Part shown: positions 51,914 to 60,642 of the stretch, piece by piece
Layout: the number at the start of each line of letters is the position of its first letter
Numbering within the stretch: the first letter of the stretch is position 1
Source: Oscillospiraceae bacterium
GTDB lineage: Bacteria > Bacillota > Clostridia > Oscillospirales > Ruminococcaceae
Assembly (NCBI GenBank): GCA_018380115.1
Contig: JAGZUF010000001.1
Coordinates: 186,001 to 250,000, forward strand
Direction of reading: 5' to 3'
Length of the DNA stretch: 64,000 nt
Translations under genes and position numbers: made by a program
Notes under the pieces: generated by a model
Told to the model about the DNA's origin: nothing
What the model saw: the letters and a program-made list of their open reading frames with translations, nothing else
Database searches by the model: none

Positions 51914-52348
51914 TTGCACGCTGGCACGCATGTGACACACGGTGCCGCCGCCACGAAAAAGCTGGCGGCACAGCTTGCCGCCGCCTTGGCACCCGGCACG
52001 CTGGTGCTGTTTACCGGCGGCATGGGCGCTGGGAAAACGACGTTCTGCGCCGGGCTGGCGGAAGGGCTGGGCTGCACCGATGCCGCGGCAAGCCCTACTT
52101 TCTCTATTGTAAATGTATACCGTGGGCCGCGGCCGCTGGCCCATTTTGACCTGTACCGCATTGCCTGCCCGGAGGATTTGGAGACAGCAGGCCTGTTTGA
52201 TTACCTTGCCGAAGGCGCCATTGTAGCCGTAGAGTGGAGCGAACTGGCCCAGGGCTGGTTCCGCGGGGAGAAAGCCGTGCATGTGGACATCCGCCGGGGC
52301 GAAGCGGAGGACGAGCGAATCATCACCATCGAGGAGGCCGGGCTATGA
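51914..52348 (+). CDS. tsaE: tRNA t6A synthesis ATPase TsaE
   Basis: 144 aa, normal length. TsaE hydrolyses ATP to support the TsaB-TsaD complex that makes threonylcarbamoyladenosine at position 37 of tRNA. The P-loop is GGMGAGKTT (residues 35-43). ASPTFSIVNVY near 79-89, HFDLYRI near 97 and VAVEWSELA near 118-126 are the TsaE motifs. The start is TTG 51914, with GAGGGGT upstream. Overlaps tsaB by ATGA. tsaD is not in the window. Confidence 0.93.
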   Translation: MHAGTHVTHGAAATKKLAAQLAAALAPGTLVLFTGGMGAGKTTFCAGLAEGLGCTDAAASPTFSIVNVYRGPRPLAHFDLYRIACPEDLETAGLFDYLAEGAIVAVEWSELAQGWFRGEKAVHVDIRRGEAEDERIITIEEAGL

Positions 52349-53040
52349 CGGTGCTTGGGCTGGACTGTGCCGGAAAAACCGCTGGCGTGGCCGTTTGCCA
52401 GGATGAACAGCTTGTTTATGAAAGCCGCCTGTGCGCGGGGTTCACTCACAGCGAAACCCTGCTGTGCCTTTGCGAAGAGGCGCTTCGCGCCTGCCGCCTC
52501 TGTGTGCAGGAACTGTCCCTTCTTGCCGTGACGGCGGGCCCTGGCAGCTTTACGGGGCTGCGCATCGGCCTTGCCGTGGCAAAGGGCCTCGCTTTCCCGC
52601 ATGATATCCCCTGCGCCGGCGTCTCTACGCTGGAGAGCCTTGCCTTCTGCGCCCCGCCGGCAGGAAGCTGCGTGTGCGCGCTGGACGCCCGCCGGGGCGA
52701 GGTGTACCATGCGGCCTTTGCCATGGGCCCGCAGGGACCACGGCGCCTTTGGCCGGACGGACACAGCCCCGCGGCGGCCCTGACAGAGCAGATACTGCGC
52801 CTGCCCAGGCCCCTGTGGCTTTTGGGCGACGGCGCCGGGCTGGTGCTGGGCGCGCTTGGCGGCGGCCAGCAGGATATATTCCTGCTGGCCGAGGACGGGC
52901 GCTGCGCCGGGGCGCTGGGTGTGTGCCGCGCCGCGCTGCGCGTACAGCCGCAAAGCGCGCAGGCCCTTGCCCCGTGTTACCTGCGCCTCTCGCAGGCAGA
53001 GCGCGAACGCGCCGAAAAGCTGGCTCGCGCGGGCCTGTGA
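52345..53040 (+). CDS. tsaB: tRNA t6A synthesis protein TsaB
   Basis: 231 aa ASKHA-fold partner of TsaD. N-terminus MTVLGLDCAGKTAGVAVCQDEQL, then the TsaB signature TAGPGSFTGLRIGLAVAKGLA near residue 66-84 and LDARRGEVYHAAF near 118. The usual LDTS motif reads LDCA here. The start lies inside the tsaE stop (52345-52348). rpiB follows by 27 bp. Confidence 0.93.
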   Translation: MTVLGLDCAGKTAGVAVCQDEQLVYESRLCAGFTHSETLLCLCEEALRACRLCVQELSLLAVTAGPGSFTGLRIGLAVAKGLAFPHDIPCAGVSTLESLAFCAPPAGSCVCALDARRGEVYHAAFAMGPQGPRRLWPDGHSPAAALTEQILRLPRPLWLLGDGAGLVLGALGGGQQDIFLLAEDGRCAGALGVCRAALRVQPQSAQALAPCYLRLSQAERERAEKLARAGL

Positions 53041-53067
53041 GCACTTACATGGAAAGGAAGTTTTCGT

Positions 53068-53535
53068 ATGACAAAACCTGTTGCACTGGGCGCTGACCAC
53101 GGCGGCTTTGAACTGAAAGAGGCCGTGAAACGCCACTTGGAAGAGCGCGGCATTGAATACCGCGATTTCGGCAGCCATACCGGCGAGGCGGTAGATTACC
53201 CCGATATTGCCCTGCCCGCCTGCGACGCCGTGGTGAAGGGCGAGTGCGGCCTTGCGCTTTTGTTCTGCGGCACAGGCGTGGGCATCAGCATCGCCGCGAA
53301 CAAGGTGAACGGCATCCGCGCGTGCTGCTGTTCTGATGTGTTCAGCGCTAAATACACGCGCCTGCACAATGACGCCAACGCCCTGTGCCTGGGCGGGCGC
53401 GTGGTGGGCCCTGGCCTTGCCACGGAGCTGGTAGACGCTTTTCTTGCCGCCGGATTTGAGGGCGGGCGCCATGCGCGCCGCGTAGAAAAGCTGGCCGCCA
53501 TCGAGGCGCGCGAGCGCGGCGGCGCAGCCCGCTGA
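53068..53535 (+). CDS. rpiB: Ribose-5-phosphate isomerase B
   Basis: 155 aa. Interconverts ribose 5-phosphate and ribulose 5-phosphate. GADHGGFELK carries D10-H11 at the N-terminus; the active-site C67 lies in LLFCGTGVGISIAANK, and LHNDANALCLGGRVVG holds further phosphate-binding residues. Length is normal. It lies between tsaB and upp on the same strand and could supply ribose phosphate for nucleotide salvage by Upp. Confidence 0.95.
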   Translation: MTKPVALGADHGGFELKEAVKRHLEERGIEYRDFGSHTGEAVDYPDIALPACDAVVKGECGLALLFCGTGVGISIAANKVNGIRACCCSDVFSAKYTRLHNDANALCLGGRVVGPGLATELVDAFLAAGFEGGRHARRVEKLAAIEARERGGAAR

Positions 53536-53636
53536 GCGCGGGTTTTCGCGCCAGGCAGGGCCAAAGCCCGCATTTTTGCGAAAGCACAGGGGCTTTTTCA
53601 TCCGTTTGACAAATTTTTCAAAGGAGAGATACGATA

Positions 53637-54266
53637 ATGAGCAAAGCAATGATTCTCGACCATCCTCTCGTGCAGCACAAGGTGAGCCTTCTGCGCGACA
53701 AAACCACCGGCACGAAGGAGTTCAAGGCGCTTGTAAGCGAGCTTGCGATGCTGTTGTGCTATGAGGCCACGCGCGACCTGCCCACAGAGGAGGTTGCTAT
53801 CGAGACGCCCATCGCAGTGGCGAAAACGCGCGTGCTCTCCGGCCGCAAGCTGGCGCTGGTGCCCATCCTGCGCGCGGGCCTTGGCATGGTGGACGGCATG
53901 CTGGCCCTCATTCCCGCCGCAAAGGTGGGGCATATTGGCCTGTACCGCAACGAGGAGACGCTGGAGCCTGTAGAGTATTACTGCAAGCTGCCCAAGGACA
54001 TTGCCGAGCGCGAGGTCATTGTGCTGGACCCGATGCTGGCCACGGGCGGCAGTGCCATTGATGCCATCACGCAAATCAAAAAGCGCGGTGCGAAAAGCAT
54101 CAAATTTATCGGCATTATCGGCGCGCCGGAAGGGCTGGAGCGCCTGAAGGCCGCCCACCCGGACGTGGACATTTACCTGGCCGCGCTGGATGAAAAGCTG
54201 AACGAAAACGGTTATATCGTGCCGGGCCTCGGCGATGCAGGCGACCGTATTTTCGGCACAAAGTGA
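53637..54266 (+). CDS. upp: Uracil phosphoribosyltransferase
   Basis: 209 aa. Makes UMP from uracil and PRPP. N-terminus KAMILDHPLVQHKVSLLRDKTTGTKEF, then RAGLGMVDGML near 80-90. The PRPP loop is VLDPMLATGGSAIDAI near 126-141, and the uracil-binding C-terminus is YIVPGLGDAGDRIFGTK. The ribosome site AAAGGAGAG precedes the ATG. 102 bp after rpiB; a short CCCGC/GCGGG hairpin with TTTT at about 53528-53547 may partly end the upstream transcript. Confidence 0.96.
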   Translation: MSKAMILDHPLVQHKVSLLRDKTTGTKEFKALVSELAMLLCYEATRDLPTEEVAIETPIAVAKTRVLSGRKLALVPILRAGLGMVDGMLALIPAAKVGHIGLYRNEETLEPVEYYCKLPKDIAEREVIVLDPMLATGGSAIDAITQIKKRGAKSIKFIGIIGAPEGLERLKAAHPDVDIYLAALDEKLNENGYIVPGLGDAGDRIFGTK

Positions 54267-54306
54267 CGTGCCCCGCAACACCTTGATACATTTTAGGAGC
54301 GATAGC

Positions 54307-55767
54307 ATGGCAAAACAGGAACTCAGAAGAAAGATACTGGCCACCATTGCCACGGTGGGCGGGCTTTGCTGCGCGCTGGCCGTATGTGTGTGGCTGCTTT
54401 TGACGAGCAGCATGTTTTCCACCAGCATCCAGATTTTGATGCTGGTGTGTACGGGCGGCCTTGCAGCCGCCACTATCGGGCTGTGCATTGCCAAAATTTC
54501 AGAAATACGCGCCCTGCAGAAGCTGGTAAAGGCAGAGGAGATGGGCCTTGCCCGCCCGCAGGAGGACGACGGCCACCTGCAGCCTCTGCACACGCTGGAT
54601 CACACCCGTGTCTGCGCCCCTGCGGCTGAAGCCGCAGTTCCCGTACAGGGCGGCGCCCCGGCACCGCCCCAGCCGCAGGCCGCGCCGGAAACGCCTGCAC
54701 CGCAGCGCCCTGCCCCCGCCGCAGCACCGGCCCCCATGCGGGCACAGGCCGAACAGCCGGCCCAGACACACCACTGGAAGCCCATTGATTTTTCCGCCGC
54801 AGATGCACGCCTGCGCGCAGAAGAGCAGGCACGCCAGAAGGCTTTGGCCGAGGCACAGCAGGCGCAGGCCGCCATGGAGGAGGCACAGCGCCTGGCGCGC
54901 CGCCAGGCCGAAGAAGAGCAGGCGCGCCGCGCTGCACAGGCCCAAAGCGCCTCGGCGCAGGTGCTGGCTGAGAAACAGCGTCTGGCGCAGGCACAGCATC
55001 AGGCCGAGCTTGCACGCCAGGAGGCCGAGGCGGAAAAGGCCGCCGAGGCACAACGTTTGGCGCAGGCACAGCGCCAGGCTGAATTGGCACGCCAGCAGGC
55101 CGAAGCGCAGCGCCAGGCCGGGCTTGCGCGCCAGCGCGCCGAGGCAGCGGAAAAGGCTGCTGCGCAGCAGTGGCAGAATGCAGTGCCGCAGCCCGCTGCG
55201 GTAGACCCGCGCCGCGCCGAACAAATGCGCTTGGCGCAGGCCGCGCGCACGGGGCAGATCCCGCACATCACCAGCGCCATGATTGAAGAGCAGCGCCTGG
55301 CCGCAGCGGCGCGCCGCGCCGAGGAACAGCGCCTGGCGTCACAGGGCGTCCAGCCCTCGAAAATGGCGCCTGCACCCACTGCTTCGGCATCCCCGGCCTT
55401 CGTGGTGCAGCCCGCTGCCGAAACACAGCCTGCTGCCGCCCCTGTGCCGCAGCAAAGCGCCAAAGAGCAATGGGTACATGCCTGGCAGGCCATTTCACTG
55501 GATGACGATGTGCCTGCGGCCCCCGCCGCACAGCCCGTGCGGCCCCGCATCCCGCATGCGCAGCCTGTGCGCCCCATGGCACAGCCCGCTTCCCAAAGCT
55601 CCGCACAGCCGCAGCAGACAAGGCAGCCTGCGGCGCCGCCTATCACATGGCCCAGCCAGCCCATTCCCTCCAAATATTATGTCACGGGGCAGATGCCTGT
55701 GGTGACAGATGAGATGATAGAGGCAGCCAAGCGCGCCGCACAGGACGCACAGGCTGCACAGCACTGA
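54307..55767 (+). CDS. Membrane protein with long Ala/Gln/Arg-rich coiled coil
   Basis: 486 aa, no family recognised. Two membrane helices (about 13-35 and 42-62) are followed by a Pro/Ala-rich region, then from about 165 to 340 a strongly helical Ala/Gln/Glu/Arg repeat with units such as RLAQAQRQAELARQQAEAQ. A Pro/Gln-rich tail contains two similar segments, QIPHITSAMIEEQRLAAAARRAEEQ and QMPVVTDEMIEAAKRAAQ, which look like a repeated motif. Start ATG 54307 follows AGGAG. The coiled coil, anchored at the membrane, resembles scaffold or TolA-like spacer proteins, but no function can be claimed. Confidence 0.7.
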   Translation: MAKQELRRKILATIATVGGLCCALAVCVWLLLTSSMFSTSIQILMLVCTGGLAAATIGLCIAKISEIRALQKLVKAEEMGLARPQEDDGHLQPLHTLDHTRVCAPAAEAAVPVQGGAPAPPQPQAAPETPAPQRPAPAAAPAPMRAQAEQPAQTHHWKPIDFSAADARLRAEEQARQKALAEAQQAQAAMEEAQRLARRQAEEEQARRAAQAQSASAQVLAEKQRLAQAQHQAELARQEAEAEKAAEAQRLAQAQRQAELARQQAEAQRQAGLARQRAEAAEKAAAQQWQNAVPQPAAVDPRRAEQMRLAQAARTGQIPHITSAMIEEQRLAAAARRAEEQRLASQGVQPSKMAPAPTASASPAFVVQPAAETQPAAAPVPQQSAKEQWVHAWQAISLDDDVPAAPAAQPVRPRIPHAQPVRPMAQPASQSSAQPQQTRQPAAPPITWPSQPIPSKYYVTGQMPVVTDEMIEAAKRAAQDAQAAQH

Positions 55768-55780
55768 AGCAATAACAGGA

Positions 55781-55813
55781 CAAGGGCCGCCGTTCTTTGA
55801 ACGGCGGCCCTTG
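55781..55813. terminator. Bidirectional terminator
   Basis: CAAGGGCCGCCGTTC pairs perfectly with GAACGGCGGCCCTTG around TTT; TTTTCTT follows on the plus strand. It lies between the convergent coiled-coil and GNAT genes. Confidence 0.93.
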
Positions 55814-55832
55814 TTTTCTTCTCTGCGCACTG

Positions 55833-56375
55833 TCAGCGCACCTGCGTCAGCCACTCCTGCTGAAGGATGTCCATGGCCAATTCATCATACCATGCACCGT
55901 GCAGGAAATATGCCTCGCGGCGGCGGCCTGCCTCGCGGAAGCCAACGCTTTTATATGCCGCAATGGCGCGCGCATTAAAGCTGAACACATGCAGCTCCAC
56001 ATTGTGCAGGTTCAGCGTTTCAAAGCAGTAGCCCAGCAGCAGGCGCAGCACCTCCTTGCCATAGCCCTTGCCTCGATCCGCCTCACTGCCGATGAACAGG
56101 CCCACCTCGCCGCAGCGGCGCTTCCAATCTATCTCTTTTATGCCGCAGTTTCCAATAAGCCTGTCTTGCCCCTGCAGCACAATGGCAAACTGGTAATCGC
56201 CCGAATTTTCGGCAAGCCAGCGCTGCTCGCCCTCTAGGCTTATCACATTGGCCGTGGTGCCCACTCCATCCGTCACGGCCGGGTCGTTCACCCACTCATA
56301 ATACTGCTGCGCATCCTGCGCACACATGGGCGAAAGGTATACGCGCGGGCCCTGCAGCTTTTTCACATATTTCAT
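55833..56375 (-). CDS. GNAT family N-acetyltransferase (RimJ/SpeG-like)
   Basis: 180 aa. N-terminus KLQGPRVYLSPMCAQDAQQYYEWVND is typical of the RimJ/RimL/SpeG group. The acetyl-CoA motif is ADRGKGYGKEVLRLLLGYCF near residues 92-111, and the C-terminal LHVFSFNARAIAAYKSVGF completes the fold. Substrate unknown; polyamine or ribosomal protein acetylation occurs in the group. Start ATG 56375 follows GGGAGG; the frame extends 11 codons upstream without a ribosome site. Confidence 0.9.
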   Translation of the reverse strand: MKYVKKLQGPRVYLSPMCAQDAQQYYEWVNDPAVTDGVGTTANVISLEGEQRWLAENSGDYQFAIVLQGQDRLIGNCGIKEIDWKRRCGEVGLFIGSEADRGKGYGKEVLRLLLGYCFETLNLHNVELHVFSFNARAIAAYKSVGFREAGRRREAYFLHGAWYDELAMDILQQEWLTQVR

Positions 56376-56417
56376 TTCATCCTCCCTTTCCAGCACGGCC
56401 GCGCACACCGGCCCTGT

Positions 56418-57506
56418 TCAGCCGCACACGCCGCGCTTCACCTGCATGATAAAATCCTGTACATTGGTCACAATAGTCTTTACCGTCAGGCTGCCCCTGT
56501 CCAGCAGCTTGTTCACGGCAAATTCCGAAATATCCACAGAATAGAAATACAGCGGGCGCACCTTTCCGTCCACCACGCGGTAGCTGGGCGTCATATTCCC
56601 GGTGGCCACCGTGTGCAGCGTAGAGGCCATACAGATGATGGTAGTGGCCTTGCGGACCAGGCTGCGCATCGCATCCTGCCCCTCGTACACATTGCCGTAT
56701 ACATCCGGCAGCGGCCCGTCATCGCGGATAGAGCCCACCAGAACAAAAGGCACATTTTTCTTTACACAGGAATACATAATGCCGTCCTGCACGGCGCCTG
56801 CCTCCACAAACGCGCGCACAGAACCGCAGCGCCGCACTTCGTTGATGGTGTCCAGATGATTGTAATGGCCGTTCGGCACCGAGCGCTGGGTGTATACATC
56901 CTGCCCAAGGGCTGTGCCGCGGTAGCCCACCTCCAGGTCATGGGTGGCAAGGGCATTTCCCGCCAGAAGACCGTTTACATAGCCTTCCTCCACCAGCGCA
57001 GCAAAGGCCCGGCGCGCATCTGCGTCAAAGGTGCAGGCCGGGCCCAGCACCCACAGAATATTGCCGTGCTGTTTTTCAAATTTCAGCAGCCGGTAAATGG
57101 AATCATAATCCTTGGAATAAGCCGTCTCGCGGCTGCGGCCCTGGCGGAAGGCAAATTCCTCTTCCGTGCGCCCCCGGCGTCGAAATGCCCTGGTATGCAC
57201 ATAAATGCCCTCGGTGCCGTTTTCCGTCCGCCCTACAGCCACCGCATCCCCGCGGCGGATATTGCGCAGCTCGGTTACACACAGCCCGCCGCCGCGAAGC
57301 ACGGCCGCACAGTCCATACGGCTGTCCTGCGCAAGATGCCATTCCCCATGGATGCGGAAATATTCCGGAAACATCGTAGTGGCATGGTAGCCTGCGGGCG
57401 CCACGCCGTCCTGCTGGGCTTCTACAAACTTTGCATCCGGTGCATCTGCTAGCCCAAGGCCCTCAAAATCCGGCGTTCTGTAAACGGGCAACGCAAACTT
57501 TTCCAT
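56418..57506 (-). CDS. COG1915 / TIGR00300 (LOR/SDH region) protein, possible ornithine cyclodeaminase
   Basis: 362 aa. It matches the LOR/SDH conserved-region family (COG1915), named from a segment of lysine-ketoglutarate reductase/saccharopine dehydrogenase. Family members in archaea and the C-terminal half of cyanobacterial ArgZ/AgrE make proline from ornithine, so that is the best guess. Features: GLRGGGLCVTELRN-like N-terminal part, VLGPACTFDADARRAFAALVEEGYV and NGLLAGNALATHDLE near residue 190, and VLVGSIRDDGPLPDVYGN near 275. ATG 57506 is preferred to ATG 57515 because AAAGGA spacing fits. It lies between pckG and a GNAT, each with its own transcription signals. Confidence 0.75.
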   Translation of the reverse strand: MEKFALPVYRTPDFEGLGLADAPDAKFVEAQQDGVAPAGYHATTMFPEYFRIHGEWHLAQDSRMDCAAVLRGGGLCVTELRNIRRGDAVAVGRTENGTEGIYVHTRAFRRRGRTEEEFAFRQGRSRETAYSKDYDSIYRLLKFEKQHGNILWVLGPACTFDADARRAFAALVEEGYVNGLLAGNALATHDLEVGYRGTALGQDVYTQRSVPNGHYNHLDTINEVRRCGSVRAFVEAGAVQDGIMYSCVKKNVPFVLVGSIRDDGPLPDVYGNVYEGQDAMRSLVRKATTIICMASTLHTVATGNMTPSYRVVDGKVRPLYFYSVDISEFAVNKLLDRGSLTVKTIVTNVQDFIMQVKRGVCG

Positions 57507-57590
57507 TAGAATCATTCCTTTCTTTTCATTTTGTATGGTACCGCTGCTTCTTCTCCTCTCCGGCGGCTTCTCTGCCATGGCAAATATAAG

Positions 57591-57633
57591 AAATATCCCC
57601 CGCGCCAAAGGCTGGTTGGCACGGGGGATATTT
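57591..57633 (-). terminator. Terminator of pckG
   Basis: AAATATCCCCCGcGCC pairs with GGCaCGGGGGATATTT (one mismatch), 34 bp past the pckG stop. Confidence 0.88.
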
Positions 57634-57666
57634 TGTGTCACATCTGCCGTATCGGCCTTTTACTTT

Positions 57667-59451
57667 TTACGCCAGACGGGCCTTCAGGTCGGCCAGCTGT
57701 TTGCGCAGCTCTGCAGGCACGCGGGCGCCAATTTCATCATACAGCGCCTCCACACCGTTCGCGTCCTCCATCCACAGGCCCTTGTCCACATCCAGCAGGC
57801 CCTTCACAGTGTCCAGCGTGATGCCGTCCAGGCCCTCGATGTTGATATCCTCAGCCTTGGGCACATAGCCGATGGGCGTCTCCACGGCGTCCACTTCACC
57901 CTTGCAACGGGCCAGCATCCACATCAGCACGCGCATGTTGTCGCCGAAGCCCGGCCAGATAAAGTGGCCTTCGTCATCGGTGCGGAACCAGTTGACGTGG
58001 AAAATTTTCGGGGCCTTTTCGCCCAGCTTTTTGCCCATCTCAATCCAGTGGGCAAAATAATCGCCCATGTTGTAGCCGCAGAACGGGCGCATGGCCATCG
58101 GGTCGCGGCGCACCACGCCCACGGCGCCGGCGGCAGCGGCAGTGGTCTCGGAAGCCATGGCGCTGCCCACATATACGCCGTGGTTCCAGTCAAAGCTCTG
58201 GAACACCAGCGGGGCGGTTTTGGCGCGGCGGCCGCCGAACACCATAGCCGTTACGGGCACACCGTTGGGGTTGTTGAACTCCTTCGACAGGCACGGGCAG
58301 TTCACGGCCGGGGCGGTAAAGCGGCTGTTGGGGTGGGCCAGCTTGTTGCCGGCAGCCGTGTACTCTTTGCCGTTCACCTTCATGCCCGTCCACTCTTCGG
58401 CGTTCTCGGGCGGGTTTTTGTCCAGGCCCTCCCACCACACGGTGTTATTGTCCAGGTTGTGCGCCACATTCGTGAAGATGGTGTTCTTCATGGTGGTGTG
58501 CAGCGCGTTCGGGTTCGATTTCTCGTTCGTGCCCGGCGCCACGCCGAAGAAGCCGTTCTCGGGGTTAATGGCATACAGGCGGCCGTCATCGCCAATGTGC
58601 ATCCAGGCGATGTCGTCGCCCACCGTCCACACCTTATAGCCCTGCTTGGCGTACACTTCAGGCGGAATGAGCATGGCAAGGTTTGTCTTGCCGCAGGCAG
58701 AGGGGAATGCAGCGGTGATGTACTCTACATTGCCCTGCGGGTCCTCAATGCCGAGGATGAGCATGTGCTCGGCCATCCAGCCTTCCTTCATGCCCTGATA
58801 AGAGGCGATGCGCAGTGCAAAGCACTTTTTGCCCAGCAGCACGTTGCCGCCGTATCCGGAGTTGATGGACCAGATGGCGTTCTCTTCCGGGAACTGCACA
58901 ATGTAGCGGTTTTCTGCGTCAATATCCGCCTTGGCGTGCTGGCCGCGCACGAAATCGTTTGATTCGTCGCCCAGCTGCTGCAGCGCCTGCACACCCACGC
59001 GCGTCATAATGTCCATGTTCAGCACAACATAGATGGAGTCCGTCACCTCAACGCCCACCTTGGAGAACGGCGAGCCGATGGGGCCCATGCAGTACGGAAT
59101 GACGTACATGGTGCGGCCCTTCATCACGCCGGTATACATGGGGATGAGCTTTGCCTTCATTTCGCTCGTCTCCATCCAGTTATTGATGGGGGCGGCATCT
59201 TCCTTGTTTTTGGTGCAGATGAACGTGCGGTCCTCCACGCGGGCCACGTCGTTCTTTGCGGTGTGGTGCAGCATGCAGCCGGGCAGCAGCTCTTCGTTCA
59301 GGGGCTGCATCTCGCCCGTGCTGAAGGCCTCTTCGCGCAGCGCTTTCAGCTGTTCTTCCGAACCGTCAATCCACACGACTTTATCCGGGGTCATGAGCTC
59401 TTCCATCTCTTTGACCCAGGTGAGGACATTTTTATTGTTCGTCAATGCCAT
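57667..59451 (-). CDS. pckG: Phosphoenolpyruvate carboxykinase (GTP)
   Basis: 594 aa, the GTP-dependent class (PF00821), distinct from the ATP enzyme of many bacteria. The P-loop is AFPSACGKTNLAML near residue 271-284, the metal/PEP site includes DDIAWMHIGDDG, and PVTAMVFGGRRAKTAPLVFQ and FGDNMRVLMWML are class signatures. It interconverts oxaloacetate and PEP; in fermenters it may run in the carboxylating direction to make succinate or propionate precursors. I used ATG 59451 (MALTNNKNV), with AAAGGTG upstream. A clear promoter lies at 59525-59553. Confidence 0.96.
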   Translation of the reverse strand: MALTNNKNVLTWVKEMEELMTPDKVVWIDGSEEQLKALREEAFSTGEMQPLNEELLPGCMLHHTAKNDVARVEDRTFICTKNKEDAAPINNWMETSEMKAKLIPMYTGVMKGRTMYVIPYCMGPIGSPFSKVGVEVTDSIYVVLNMDIMTRVGVQALQQLGDESNDFVRGQHAKADIDAENRYIVQFPEENAIWSINSGYGGNVLLGKKCFALRIASYQGMKEGWMAEHMLILGIEDPQGNVEYITAAFPSACGKTNLAMLIPPEVYAKQGYKVWTVGDDIAWMHIGDDGRLYAINPENGFFGVAPGTNEKSNPNALHTTMKNTIFTNVAHNLDNNTVWWEGLDKNPPENAEEWTGMKVNGKEYTAAGNKLAHPNSRFTAPAVNCPCLSKEFNNPNGVPVTAMVFGGRRAKTAPLVFQSFDWNHGVYVGSAMASETTAAAAGAVGVVRRDPMAMRPFCGYNMGDYFAHWIEMGKKLGEKAPKIFHVNWFRTDDEGHFIWPGFGDNMRVLMWMLARCKGEVDAVETPIGYVPKAEDINIEGLDGITLDTVKGLLDVDKGLWMEDANGVEALYDEIGARVPAELRKQLADLKARLA

Positions 59452-59524
59452 TTCCAATCACCTTTCTCTACTTGTATTTCCCTTTCCCGCTTTCCCATAG
59501 GGCGCAGGTTCGCGATTTGAATTT

Positions 59525-59553
59525 ATTATACCTTTTTGTTAAAAAAAACACAA
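59525..59553 (-). promoter_or_regulatory. Sigma-A promoter of pckG
   Basis: On the minus strand TTGTGT (59553-59548), a 17-bp T-rich spacer, TATAAT (59530-59525). The leader is about 70 nt. Confidence 0.82.
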
Positions 59554-59684
59554 GTGAAATATTAGCCGCCCGTGCCGAAAGTGCAAAAGAAACGCACGCT
59601 GCGCCGTGCGTGCCGCACCCAAGTTGCCTTTGGACGCAGCAGCATGTGCAACGGGCAAAGAGAAATGAAAGGTGCCCGGCCGCT

Positions 59685-60050
59685 ATGGCAGATTTGCTTT
59701 TGTATCTTTTCGCCGCCGTATGGCTTATTTATGCTGCATACGGCGCTTATTGGGAACGGCGCGTCAAAACAAAGGGCGGCGCTTTGCCCGCACGCATAAA
59801 AGCGCACGAGCACGGCGGCATGATGTATTCCGTGCCGGGTTACACATACAAAGGCGCTTATTACGAGGTTCGCTATCACCTGGGCAGCAGATAGAAATAC
59901 ACGCAGGGCCAGCAGGTGCCCATCCGCGTGCTGGCCAGCCGCCCTGGAAAACCGGAGACAGAGGGACGCACCAGCCGCCCGGCCTGCCTCTTTTCCGTCT
60001 TTGTGGGGCTGGCGTGCCTTGCAGCCGGCATCCAGCCCGTCCTGCGGTGA
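59685..60050 (+). pseudogene. DUF3592-like membrane protein interrupted by an in-frame TAG
   Basis: A single 122-codon frame interrupted only at codon 70 by TAG. Before it: MADLLLYLFAAVWLIYAAYG (membrane helix), a basic stretch, and YTYKGAYYEVRYHLGSR. After it, in the same frame: KYTQGQQVPIRVLASRPGKPETEG and a second helix CLFSVFVGLACLAAG, then TGA. Together this has the DUF3592-like layout of two helices around a soluble domain, where Y-x-x-G-x-x-V-x-I follows directly. The TAG could come from CAG (Gln) by one transition. Read-through, a short 69-aa product or a sequencing error are alternatives. Confidence 0.65.
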
Positions 60051-60091
60051 GGCTGTGCAGAAGCTGCGCTGTTTTTACAGCAGAACAAAAC

Positions 60092-60123
60092 GCGGGCGTG
60101 CCGGTGGCAACCGACGCGCCCGC
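60092..60123 (-). terminator. Terminator of the LytTR/DUF3021 operon
   Basis: On the minus strand GCGGGCG pairs with CGCCCGC, with an inner GGT/ACC pairing, followed by GTTTTGTTCT; 17 bp past the DUF3021 stop. Confidence 0.7.
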
Positions 60124-60139
60124 GCTGCGCATATTTCAT

Positions 60140-60607
60140 TCAGCTCTCTCGCGGCGGCGCATCCTGCCCGGCCCTGCGGCGGTGATATTCCCCCAGCAGG
60201 CCCTCATAGCGCTTGCCCTGTATGGCAAACACAGCCTCAAAGCAAAGCGTTATCACTGCCAGCAAAAGAAAGAACAGGGCCGTAAACCCCGCCCAGGCCG
60301 CAGCGCTCTCGGGCGGGAACCACTTTTGAAAATAGGCGCAGGCCGCCAGCACAGGAAACAGCCCGGCCGCAAACAGCATGGTGCGCGCCGCATAGGAAAG
60401 CCTGTGCCCCTTCTCGCGCACAAAGCACAGCCACTGTAAAAAGCCTATCCACAAGCTGGCCGCCAGCATGCTCAGAAGCTGCCCCGCGCGCAGCGAGGCG
60501 CCCGGCCAGAATGCAAGCGCAAGCACACCCCAGATGGCCACCCAGGCAGCAAAGCACAGGCAGGCGCCGTTCTTCACCACTACAACAACGGAAAGAAATT
60601 TTTTCAT
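60140..60607 (-). CDS. DUF3021 membrane protein
   Basis: 155 aa, four hydrophobic helices (about 7-30, 42-60, 72-92, 103-125) and a basic C-terminal tail (KRYEGLLGEYHRRRAG), as in DUF3021 proteins. These are usually encoded just after a LytTR-domain regulator and are thought to modulate it at the membrane. ATG 60607 follows AGGAGG; an in-frame start 13 codons earlier would overlap the LytTR gene but lacks a ribosome site. Confidence 0.85.
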   Translation of the reverse strand: MKKFLSVVVVVKNGACLCFAAWVAIWGVLALAFWPGASLRAGQLLSMLAASLWIGFLQWLCFVREKGHRLSYAARTMLFAAGLFPVLAACAYFQKWFPPESAAAWAGFTALFFLLLAVITLCFEAVFAIQGKRYEGLLGEYHRRRAGQDAPPRES

Positions 60608-60642
60608 GTTATAATACCTCCTGTATATATCGGCAGGCCGCT

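Noticed and set aside
53606..53634. Sigma-A promoter TTGACA just before upp
   Set aside because: The matching -10 position would fall on the ribosome site and start codon, so transcription would begin inside the gene.
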